Position numbers and translations under genes: made by a program. From the NCBI RefSeq assembly GCF_009754945.1, contig NZ_WPIN01000005.1:1-64000 (forward strand): a stretch of DNA of 64,000 bases, in the 5' to 3' direction. This DNA is from Spirosoma arboris (lineage in GTDB: Bacteria; Bacteroidota; Bacteroidia; Cytophagales; Spirosomataceae). Every line of letters starts with the position of its first letter. The stretch's first letter is position 1. The notes below the pieces were generated by a model, which was not told the DNA's origin, did no database searches, and saw nothing but the letters and a program-made list of their open reading frames with translations. Of the stretch, positions 8,356 through 15,973 are shown piece by piece.

Positions 8356-9825
8356 ATGCTTCGTATTTATTTAGACAAGCAGGTCATATCATATTTGCGG
8401 AAGTTCCCAACAAAGAAAGAGGATATATATAATCAATTCCTTGCTATATTTCAGAATCAAAAAGATGATTTTATTTTACCCTATTCTATCGGTCATTTTT
8501 TAGATTTAAAAAGAGATCTAACTGATATAAAAGATGAAGATCTAACATTCATGTCAAGTATTGGTATGAATTATTTTATCAGATATAATATACATATGAA
8601 GCGGTCAAGAATTGCTAATGAGAATCCCCTTACGGCATATTATGCAGGACGTTTGAACGAAAATGTTAATTATCAAACAAGAAAGGAGTCAAATGTATTT
8701 GATTCCATAAATCAAGAGTTTGCGGTAATGTATAAGCATTATTATAAAATTCTGCATAAAATTAATAATAATAAAAACTACAAAAAGTATCTATCAAAAC
8801 AAGACATAGAATTCTATGAGAGAATGAGAGTCATTGTTCCTTTTGATAAGAGAAGCATTTCTGAAAGTAAGTTTATTAAATATGTACAAAAGTATTACTA
8901 CAAGTTAAAAGAAAAGCCAAAATCTGATTTGAGAGCTTTTATGAATGAGCGAATTAGTAAAAGTAAAATAGATTTTACAGTACCAGTTCATCAATTAGAT
9001 TTTAGCAAATATAATTTAAAGGAAGATTTAGAAAACAGTAATCTGCAAGCTTTTTTCATAGAGAGAATCCTAGATCTAATGGTTATGAAAGGCGAAAAAG
9101 ATTTTAATGCGTTAGATAATGTTTTCTTTTTCCATAGCTTTTACCAATCATTAGAGCTTACAGGAATAATAAATGAAAAGCCAAGCAAATTAAGTGTCGA
9201 AAGTATGACAAGTGATGGCGAACATGCCTTTTCAGCGTCTTATTGTGATATATTAATTACTGAAGACAAAAAATTATCTCAAAAATCAAAACTTCTCTAT
9301 GGCCTATTATATATTAATACACTAGTTTTTACAGTAGAAGAGTTTATAAAATATTATAGATCTTATCAAAAATCTGTAGTCATAGATAAAGATCAAATAA
9401 TTGGTCTGAGTAAGGCTGAAGTGAAAAGATTCCTAGCCAATGAAATAAAAAAATACAACAATCTAATTGAAAGGTATTATATAGATAGCGAATGGCGATA
9501 TCTGGCTATGTTTAATAATATTAACTATAATAGTGTAGGTGGGCATTATGAGTTAATATTCTCACGAATAACAAATAATTATTTAAATATGTGGATTAAT
9601 GAAGAAATTAGATACATTACTAATTTAGCAGTGATGAGTCTTGGGAAGGATATAAACGGGAATTCCAATTTTATTGAAGAAGTTGAAATACCACAAATTC
9701 AGAACAAAACATGGTTAGGAAGAATATGGCATTATGATAGTTTAATAATTCAATTGTATATAAGCGATAGCGATGTACGTCACATGCTAATGAGAATTGG
9801 ACTTTTTAAACAAACCTCATCCTAA
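8356..9825 (+). CDS. Large PIN-like (putative nuclease) protein
   Basis: The 489-aa protein begins IYLDKQVISYL, the first PIN-type strand with Asp7, and much later has EHAFSASYCDILITEDKKL (residues 289-307) and VFTVEEF, the usual second half of a PIN fold with acidic residues Asp298 and Asp304. About 230 residues of lysine-rich helical sequence lie between, so the domain is split by a large insertion. The C-terminal 150 residues are unassigned. PIN proteins are metal-dependent RNases often acting as toxins or defence effectors; here that is inferred. The gene stands alone in its strand within the defence-rich island. Confidence 0.55.
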   Translation: MLRIYLDKQVISYLRKFPTKKEDIYNQFLAIFQNQKDDFILPYSIGHFLDLKRDLTDIKDEDLTFMSSIGMNYFIRYNIHMKRSRIANENPLTAYYAGRLNENVNYQTRKESNVFDSINQEFAVMYKHYYKILHKINNNKNYKKYLSKQDIEFYERMRVIVPFDKRSISESKFIKYVQKYYYKLKEKPKSDLRAFMNERISKSKIDFTVPVHQLDFSKYNLKEDLENSNLQAFFIERILDLMVMKGEKDFNALDNVFFFHSFYQSLELTGIINEKPSKLSVESMTSDGEHAFSASYCDILITEDKKLSQKSKLLYGLLYINTLVFTVEEFIKYYRSYQKSVVIDKDQIIGLSKAEVKRFLANEIKKYNNLIERYYIDSEWRYLAMFNNINYNSVGGHYELIFSRITNNYLNMWINEEIRYITNLAVMSLGKDINGNSNFIEEVEIPQIQNKTWLGRIWHYDSLIIQLYISDSDVRHMLMRIGLFKQTSS

Positions 9826-9997
9826 ACGCTATATTTTTAGTACTAACAGGTTTTTCCAATATAACTGCAACGATTTCTGAATTACCTAGGAGGAAAACAT
9901 AGTTAATAATCAGCAATCTTAGTTTTAATAGCAAAGTATATATTAAACACATAAGCGTAAAGCCTACTATAGAAAAGGATACTACTTATAAATGCTT

Positions 9998-10330
9998 TTA
10001 TTGAGGTATTCCCAATTTTTCTTTTAACCAAACACCAGATTTTCTGCCCTGAAGGCCCTTAACAATATTATCCAATCCTCTTACCATAATATATAAAGCA
10101 CCTAGTAGCTTAATGCTCAGGTTAGTATCTAATCTCACCTTAATACATGTTATTCCATGTGGATCTACGAAAAAAACGCTTATAAAGCCAACTAAAAATT
10201 CAAAGATCCCATATGCTAGTCTTATCTTCTCTCTAGCAATAAAAAGAACAATACTTATAAAAAATATGGCTAATAAAATTCCCCAAACCTCAAATGTTGA
10301 AACAATTAAATTTAAATTAGCGTAAATCAA
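9998..10330 (-). CDS. Small membrane protein coupled to a PIN gene
   Basis: The 110-aa protein has two hydrophobic segments (about residues 15-31, GILLAIFFISIVLFIA, and 42-54, GIFEFLVGFISVFF) and a C-terminal basic soluble tail. No family is recognised. Its ATG overlaps the TGA of the upstream PIN gene (ATGA), so translation is coupled and the two products probably act together. It could anchor, export or neutralise the PIN protein; none of these is shown. Confidence 0.5.
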   Translation of the reverse strand: MIYANLNLIVSTFEVWGILLAIFFISIVLFIAREKIRLAYGIFEFLVGFISVFFVDPHGITCIKVRLDTNLSIKLLGALYIMVRGLDNIVKGLQGRKSGVWLKEKLGIPQ

Positions 10331-10869
10331 TATTCCAAATATTGCCCCAGAAATTCCAAAAACAATATTTTTAATATATCATTCCTAGTAATATTTGAAT
10401 ATTCTTTTAAGTTTTGAAAAGTTTCTGATGTTTCATCTATAGTATTTTCTTTTATAATTAAATCTGCAACAGGCATTATAGAAATCTCTTCTTTAGCTAA
10501 TGTTTCAGCAAGATATTTATCTAATGTAACTACAGATACATCCAATTTTTTTTCATTTTTCAAATAGCTCGCATAAAAAAATATACGCAAATCTGCATGT
10601 GAAAGCTTCAAATAATTTGCCAATGCTTTTAAGTCTTGGCTATTATATATCTGCTCAGGCAGTTCAGGAATCACAACACGACCTGCTTCTTTAGCATTGG
10701 TAATGCTCAAAGTGAGAAAATTAAAAATATTTGGATTTAATCCTTTCTGTGAAAAGGTCAGCTCTTTAACAACATCGGGTAAAATATAAAATTTATACTC
10801 TGAATTATTATTTAACAAAATTTCAGGGTAACGTATAAGTATATTTGTGTCTACTATTATATGTTTCAT
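10327..10869 (-). CDS. PIN-domain ribonuclease
   Basis: The 180-aa protein has a complete PIN acidic set: Asp7 in VDTNIL, Glu36 in VVKEL, Asp93 in HADLRIFF and Asp117 in VVTLDKYL. Length exceeds the typical 130-150 aa VapC toxin by a helical C-terminal tail. There is no VapB-type antitoxin upstream; instead the neighbours are a coupled membrane protein downstream and a HEPN-motif gene upstream in the same direction. It is likely a metal-dependent RNase. Whether it is a toxin, a defence effector or a housekeeping-type PhoH-associated PIN cannot be told. Confidence 0.75.
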   Translation of the reverse strand: MKHIIVDTNILIRYPEILLNNNSEYKFYILPDVVKELTFSQKGLNPNIFNFLTLSITNAKEAGRVVIPELPEQIYNSQDLKALANYLKLSHADLRIFFYASYLKNEKKLDVSVVTLDKYLAETLAKEEISIMPVADLIIKENTIDETSETFQNLKEYSNITRNDILKILFLEFLGQYLEY

Positions 10870-10928
10870 ACTTTACATTGATATCAAGTTTAAGCATTTA
10901 ACTTTAATTGGCAATAATATTCAGTAGT

Positions 10929-11597
10929 TTAACTTACCTGGGTTACAAAATTCAACACCCCTTGATACATTAATTTTATCTCTTCGATAGTATAGTCAGA
11001 ATACTTTCCATGAGCAGCACTGTTTCTGAGACCTAGCCAAGCTGTTACTTGTTTCTGCTGAAGTGCATTATATACACTTGCCTTAACTAAATCTGAGTTC
11101 ATTAAATCGGCCTTTTTAGGCATTATATCCCCTCGACTATTAGTAATAGTTATATCTATGGAATAAGTGCCACATAGCTGACGTATATGCTCTTCTAAGA
11201 CTGAACCAATCATAACAGCGGCTGCGTCTTTGTATTTTTCATCTAATAAGTATTTGCCCATTTCGAGAAAATCAGAAAATACTTCAGCTGTAATGAGTTG
11301 TCGATAAGAAAAAAGCCACCCATTTTTAACCTCTTCTTTTATTGATTTAAGGATTGCTATCGCGGTATCGGTAACATACTTCTGGTTACCTTTCATTTCA
11401 GATAACTGGCTAAAATAGGGGTGACTTTCGCCAAATAAACTTGAAATAAAAGAGAGCACCGCTGATCTATAACCACCAGCAAGGCCTCCGTCAACATAAG
11501 TCCCGTAGTCAATATATGTTGTCTTTAGTACATCATTACCCTTTTTAATAAGAAAGTTAATTCTCTTCAGAAGTTCTATGGATGAAGTCATTTTCAA
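10929..11597 (-). CDS. HEPN-motif protein
   Basis: The 222-aa helical protein carries GLRNSAAHGKYSDYT near its C-terminus, giving the R-x4-H motif (Arg191, His196) of HEPN ribonucleases, within a domain from about residue 120 (KDAAAVMIGSVLEEHIRQLC). The N-terminal 110 residues are unassigned. It lies 59 bases upstream of the PIN gene on the same strand, so a HEPN-PIN-membrane protein operon is likely. HEPN proteins in such settings are commonly RNA-cleaving toxins or phage sensors; this is inferred from the motif and context. Confidence 0.6.
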   Translation of the reverse strand: MKMTSSIELLKRINFLIKKGNDVLKTTYIDYGTYVDGGLAGGYRSAVLSFISSLFGESHPYFSQLSEMKGNQKYVTDTAIAILKSIKEEVKNGWLFSYRQLITAEVFSDFLEMGKYLLDEKYKDAAAVMIGSVLEEHIRQLCGTYSIDITITNSRGDIMPKKADLMNSDLVKASVYNALQQKQVTAWLGLRNSAAHGKYSDYTIEEIKLMYQGVLNFVTQVS

Positions 11598-12085
11598 TAG
11601 GGAGGAGCAAAGGATATATAGCTCTGAGCTTTAAAACCCAATGTGAATAAAAGTGGTAGAAATGAAAACTTTTACCTAATAGTGCGATAAATTTTTCGAA
11701 ATTAATATTTGAGCACGTATCTAATTGTTGTGCCTAGTGTTGAACCTGAAATGAAAAGACACCTTGTAGTTAAGATAAGTAGCTGATTTTCAATACCGAG
11801 CCCGTAGGTTCGAATCCCGCTCCCAAGTAAATCAACTTAATACCTTCACTTGCCAAAGATAAATTAATCCAATTACACATCCGAAAAGGTCTCATTCTTG
11901 AACAACTTGCACATTTTGAGCACTATTTGTACCTTAATCCTCATAACCAATGAATAACTAATTTATTATCAAAGATATGTAGCCATTAATTACTTTCTGA
12001 TACAGAAAGTAACCGCACTGAATAAACTTTTAGGGGTTCAGGAGACTGTTTCATTTTACATTTCTCAACCTACATTAGCACGTAG
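11598..12085. other. Intergenic region containing the island border
   Basis: Besides the tRNA-like fragment at 11801-11827, this stretch has no supportable gene. Base composition shifts from AT-rich on the left to mixed on the right, and genes beyond it look like ordinary chromosomal genes of this organism. Confidence 0.45.
11801..11827 (+). tRNA. Partial tRNA 3' end (T-arm and acceptor-like), possible attachment scar
   Basis: The segment contains GTAGGTTCGAATCCCGC, which reads as a T-stem/loop with the invariant TTCGAAT loop, followed by an acceptor-like TCCCAAG. One T-stem pair is mismatched (A-C) and no D-arm or pairing anticodon arm exists upstream, so this is not a whole tRNA. Integrative elements often duplicate the 3' end of a tRNA at their border; the fragment lies exactly where the AT-rich island ends. 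The amino-acid identity cannot be determined. Confidence 0.4.
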
Positions 12086-12529
12086 ATGAAATTGACTCAA
12101 CCAGACGACAAATGGCTCTCCAGAGTGGTCATATTTATGATCATTTCCTTCTTGTGTATTCAATACACCGATTCAGCCGGAAAATTCGTATGGCCGCTCC
12201 TTTTATCGGCTTTATTAAGCGTGATGTTTCTTTCTAATGAGTTCATTCCCTGTTTGTTAATCCTCCTCGCTTGGTTCTACTTATGGACGCTCGTTCTCTT
12301 CCCTAGAGATCGAAATCGATTCCGGGTAGGTTTTTCGATTGGTTGGCTGTGGGCAGCTTCGGCTTATCCTGGATGGTTATATCTTCATCGAGCCGATCCT
12401 TCTCGTCAACCCTGGACTGGCTACCTGGTAACGGCTAGTCTTTTCATCTTATCGTCTTGTCTGTATCTCTATTGGTTTTACTTTACGAAGAAGAAAAGCG
12501 ATTCAGAGCTAGATACTGTTTCCCCCTAA
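12086..12529 (+). CDS. Small integral membrane protein of unknown function
   Basis: The 147-aa protein has about four hydrophobic segments (VVIFMIISFLCIQY, FVWPLLLSALLSVMF, ACLLILLAWFY-like, and a C-terminal SLFILSSCLYLYWFYF) and a short acidic tail. No family is recognised. It is the first gene on the chromosomal side of the island border and stands alone, convergent with the Ntn hydrolase gene. Confidence 0.5.
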   Translation: MKLTQPDDKWLSRVVIFMIISFLCIQYTDSAGKFVWPLLLSALLSVMFLSNEFIPCLLILLAWFYLWTLVLFPRDRNRFRVGFSIGWLWAASAYPGWLYLHRADPSRQPWTGYLVTASLFILSSCLYLYWFYFTKKKSDSELDTVSP

Positions 12530-12683
12530 TCCAGTTCATTTGATTCTGATACCTCCAATTTTGTTTGGTAAAACTGGAATACCAATTCCGTTGGCAATAG
12601 CTACTACGTATATATTTAGACCCCAAAAAGTGGGTAGATATCAAGAGCTGCGCCGTTAAAATTCAGAAGCTGTAAGGTTGCTC

Positions 12684-13976
12684 TTACCACACCTCGTAAA
12701 AGCCCCAATAAATGAATAAAAACAGTAACGCCAGGTAAGCCAGATTATTAAGGGTCAATAACAATTTAGAAGGCATCCACCAGCTGGCTCTGCTAAAGAC
12801 CTGGATATTAGCCCTTAAAAGAGGAATGATAAGCACTAACAGAATGAAAGGCAGGTAGGCAGCCATGTTTGTCAACGAAAAGTAAATGTCCTGATAGGGA
12901 GCTTTGCTATAAAACATGGCAGGTGTTCTCACCAGCAAGAACATATAGTAGAGCATTGGCATACTGATTATAGCGACCAACAGCTTATAGCTCACATATG
13001 AATCCTGAATACGGGTCGATACGTTTAGGTTAACCAAATAGCTGATTAAAAAGAACGGAGCAGAAAAAGCAAAAAGACCACCACAGAAAAGCAGGAAGGT
13101 AGCAATGCGTTGGTCGTTTTGAGGGACTTTGTAGTTTACTAATCGCTCATATTCTTCATTGGTGGGAAACAGCGAGGCTATGTCAATCGTATGATCTCCT
13201 TTTGCCAGTTCTCCGGCTAAATTGAATTTTACTTCTCGGTTATAATCATGATAAAAATAGAGCTGAAAGTCGCCCTTTTGAAGATCGGCGATGGATGAAT
13301 ACATCGTACCGTCGCCCATTTTTTCTCGGCATTCGTGCATCGTATCTACCAGTGCCAGGCAGTAGTTGGCCGTTGTATCGAACGGATGTTTATTTATATA
13401 GTCCCGGCCCCGCTGATATCGGCCCCAATTCAGCCGCTCTTTTTCTGGCGTAACAGAGGGGCAAAAGTTGGCAATAATATATTTATCATCGTTTCCCAGG
13501 ATCATCGTGTCAGGTTCCATGATGAGATAATGTCCCGATTTGTCGGCAAAAAATAGCTGGCCATTCCGGATGATGTCTCTGTTATATTGGATCGCATAAT
13601 GCATTACATCGTCAACCGTTTGACAAGTCTGCATTATCTTCCTGACGAATGTGGCGAAATTGGTGAGCGATTTTTTGGATGGGTCGATTTTGATTTTCTC
13701 CTTGTAGATCGTCAGTCCATCGAAGGCCAGCCCGGCTTGGTTCATCGCTCCCTGGGGAAAAAGGTCGCTGTAACTCACGTATAATGCCCCTAATTTGCCC
13801 GGCGGAGCATTCACAAAACTTATCCTAGCCCCGATTCGCCACGAATCTTCATTATTACCCAAATAGGTCTTGCCATGGATTGTCACCTTGCACATACTAC
13901 AGGCCAGGCCAGTTAGACTCACCATTTGTGTGAAGGCAATTAAGAGACAAAGACAAATGCGGAGTAGGGTCTTCAT
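12684..13976 (-). CDS. Secreted Ntn-type linear amide hydrolase with C-terminal membrane domain
   Basis: After a signal peptide (residues 1-25) the mature protein would start CSMCKVTIHGKTYLGNNEDS, the choloylglycine hydrolase / acyltransferase Ntn pattern with Cys26 as N-terminal nucleophile and Asn/Asp (NNED) just downstream. The hydrolase domain runs to about residue 285. Residues 290-430 add about four hydrophobic helices, an unusual tail that would fix the enzyme in the membrane. Substrate is unknown; relatives cleave penicillin V, bile-acid conjugates, acyl-homoserine lactones or peptides. The 430-aa length exceeds the typical 330-360. Confidence 0.65.
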   Translation of the reverse strand: MKTLLRICLCLLIAFTQMVSLTGLACSMCKVTIHGKTYLGNNEDSWRIGARISFVNAPPGKLGALYVSYSDLFPQGAMNQAGLAFDGLTIYKEKIKIDPSKKSLTNFATFVRKIMQTCQTVDDVMHYAIQYNRDIIRNGQLFFADKSGHYLIMEPDTMILGNDDKYIIANFCPSVTPEKERLNWGRYQRGRDYINKHPFDTTANYCLALVDTMHECREKMGDGTMYSSIADLQKGDFQLYFYHDYNREVKFNLAGELAKGDHTIDIASLFPTNEEYERLVNYKVPQNDQRIATFLLFCGGLFAFSAPFFLISYLVNLNVSTRIQDSYVSYKLLVAIISMPMLYYMFLLVRTPAMFYSKAPYQDIYFSLTNMAAYLPFILLVLIIPLLRANIQVFSRASWWMPSKLLLTLNNLAYLALLFLFIYWGFYEVW

Positions 13977-14199
13977 AATGCTTTATTACCAGTAACTTAT
14001 GAGGTTCTCCAATTATTGCTGACTTGGCACAAGATAACGACCGTTTGCATTGCCGCACCACCATTATGTTGTTTCGTACTTTCATTCACATTCATAATTC
14101 AGTTACTCGCCTTTATCTACCTGTCAACCACAACATTTGCTGCTGACTTCCTTAAACCTCTGTTTACCTTTCCAGGGCTGGCGCTGCTGACCGCAGCCA

Positions 14200-14656
14200 G
14201 CCAGTATCCTGACCTGAGCCCTACGATTATTCTGCCGATGCTAATTTTCCCGCAGGCAGTTCGCGCAACATGGTAGTCAACATCTTTGAAGGGGCGGGCA
14301 TCCCCACTTCCATGGGCAATGTGCAACTAACTTTGAGGGCCCCGGTGGGCTATCCGCTGAGTTTTGATAATAAGCTAACCAGCATCAACGTATCGGGTGG
14401 CTCAATGACCAATGTCAACAACTCACAGTGGAGCCTACTCCCAACCACGGGCAATCGACAGCTAACGTTGCAGCTCAATACAGATCAGTTTGTAAATGCG
14501 AACGCCACTTCATCACTGGGTTTCACCATTACTCGAACGAGCGCCAATGCGGGCAGCGCGTCGAATGTGACGGTCAACGTGGCCGATGATGCCAGCAAGA
14601 GCTACGATGGCAATCCGGCCAACAATGTCTACGCCCGCATTATTAGTGGGTTGTAA
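14200..14656 (+). pseudogene. Frameshifted C-terminal remnant of a DUF11-type surface protein
   Basis: One frame ends with YPDLSPTIIL, and the next frame continues ANFPAGSSRNMVVNIFEGAG and runs to FTITRTSANAGSASNVTVNV and VYARIISGL. Together these match the terminal unit of large Bacteroidota surface proteins with DUF11-like repeats. The frames join if one G is restored near 14237 (CCGAT for CCGGAT). No upstream body of the protein is present, and preceding sequence has only a short hydrophobic ORF. It is therefore a decayed fragment, possibly left by a deletion or recombination. Confidence 0.6.
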
Positions 14657-14824
14657 TACACCCTACCTCATCTTCGGAGCCTAGCTTTTACTACATCACC
14701 TTTGACGGTTAGAAATTGGTCGGTTGAGTAAGTAAGTCTACTCTGACTGGTGGGATGGGTTAAACGCAAGCCTATTACCTTGGAACTGCTGCCTGGTCAA
14801 TCGGTCTTCTCTCCATAAAAAAAG

Positions 14825-14850
14825 CCTTCTCATTTAGAGAAGGTTTTTTT
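14825..14850 (+). terminator. Rho-independent terminator
   Basis: Stem CCTTCTC (14825-14831) pairs with GAGAAGG (14837-14843) across a 5-nt loop and is followed by seven T's; A's before the stem make it usable from both strands. It separates the surface-protein remnant from the IclR gene. Confidence 0.85.
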
Positions 14851-15019
14851 ATTCACTAACAAACGAACATAATACTGTAGTGCATCAGGCCAATCTGACG
14901 CCTTTTTATATTCCCTGAATCCTATTGAACGCCTGTATTGTCATCTACTTTTAGGGAGTCTATTAGCAAGGAAATTACTAGAGGAACAAGAGTTTACTTT
15001 ATTTTGTCAGTTATTGGAT

Positions 15020-15027
15020 TAATTTTG
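15020..15027 (+). promoter_or_regulatory. Putative Bacteroidota -7 element of the IclR gene
   Basis: TAATTTTG fits the Bacteroidota TAnnTTTG -7 consensus and lies 20 bases before the ATG at 15048. A TTTG occurs upstream but with shorter spacing than the usual -33 element, so the assignment is tentative. Confidence 0.35.
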
Positions 15028-15047
15028 CATTGTAAAATTACTATCTA

Positions 15048-15785
15048 ATGATTCAAGTTATTAATCGGGCACTGGACCTGTTGGAACTAATCGCGAATGA
15101 TCCCGAACAGCCAAAATCTCTGGGAGAATTGGCCGATGGGCTTAGCTTGAACCACGGGACTTGTGCCAATATTTTGAAAACCCTGGTAGCACGCGGTTAC
15201 GTCGAACAGGTAGCTGCTAAGAAAGGCTATATACTTGGCGCAAAAGCCTACACGCTAACCGGAAACGAAGCCTACCAAAAAGATTTGCTCGAAGCAGCTC
15301 GCGAGCCAATGGATGCACTAACGCAATCGGTAAACGAGAACTGTTTATTAGCTATACTCAAAGATAATCAGCGAGTTGTAATCCATAGAACGTTTGCTGA
15401 GCAGGATCTTCAAGTACGTACTGCCGATATAAAACCCGTGTATGATTCGGCTTCAGGCCGACTTCTGCTAGCTATGCTATCCAAAGAAAAACTTCAGCGC
15501 TTCATCAGTAAGTACGGTCTACCTTATGGAGATTCCTGGCCAGAAATTCAGTCTGAAGACCAACTATACGATGCCCTGGCGCTCATGAATCGGGATGAGT
15601 TAGCGCTACAAACAATTCCGAATCGACACGTTATAGGCCTTGCAGTACCGATCTATAAGAATGGAATTGTGGTATCTAGCCTGAGCATTTATCTACCTGA
15701 GTATCGATACATGGCAATGGATAAGCAGAGGCTTGTGCAGGACTTGCGAAAATGCGCCGAATCTATTAATAATAAACTGATATAG
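15048..15785 (+). CDS. IclR-family transcriptional regulator
   Basis: The 245-aa protein has an N-terminal winged helix (residues about 1-60; SLGELADGLSLNHGTCANIL with VARGYVEQ as wing) and an IclR effector-binding domain from about residue 75 (LTQSVNENCLLAIL, ADIKPVYDSASGRLLLAML, GLAVPIYKNGIVVSSLSIYL). IclR proteins respond to small organic or sugar acids. It precedes the SusC/SusD-glycosidase-sugar acid genes on the same strand and ends in its own terminator, so it is the probable local regulator of the locus. This locus lacks the hybrid two-component or ECF regulator common in Bacteroidota PULs. Confidence 0.9.
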   Translation: MIQVINRALDLLELIANDPEQPKSLGELADGLSLNHGTCANILKTLVARGYVEQVAAKKGYILGAKAYTLTGNEAYQKDLLEAAREPMDALTQSVNENCLLAILKDNQRVVIHRTFAEQDLQVRTADIKPVYDSASGRLLLAMLSKEKLQRFISKYGLPYGDSWPEIQSEDQLYDALALMNRDELALQTIPNRHVIGLAVPIYKNGIVVSSLSIYLPEYRYMAMDKQRLVQDLRKCAESINNKLI

Positions 15786-15807
15786 AGCTATATATAAAAA
15801 ATATCTT

Positions 15808-15828
15808 AAAGGCTTCGGCCTTTTTTTT
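15808..15828 (+). terminator. Rho-independent terminator after IclR
   Basis: AAAGGC (15808-15813) pairs with GCCTTT (15818-15823) around a TTCG tetraloop and runs into a T tract. It isolates the regulator from the SusC operon. Confidence 0.8.
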
Positions 15829-15973
15829 ATGCCTATTCAACTAGGTGTTGTTAATAGCCGAATCAATTTTTTATGAAAAATCAAGAAAATATTTGGAGTT
15901 AAGCCATAAAACACCTTACTATTGCAATAGAATAAAATTGATTTTTATAATATAAAATTAATTCCTAAATCTC

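Larger units (their letters stand above)
14657..15047. other. Intergenic region before the IclR gene
   Basis: Contains the terminator at 14825-14850 and the putative IclR promoter at 15020-15027. No coding or RNA gene is seen. Confidence 0.5.

Noticed and set aside
11761-11827. Complete tRNA gene
   Set aside because: Only a T-arm and acceptor-like 3' strand can be recognised; no D-arm, and the putative anticodon stem does not pair.
14016-14199. Short hydrophobic ORF before the surface-protein remnant taken as its signal peptide
   Set aside because: The hydrophobic stretch does not connect to a plausible mature domain; only the segment from about 14200 matches the family.
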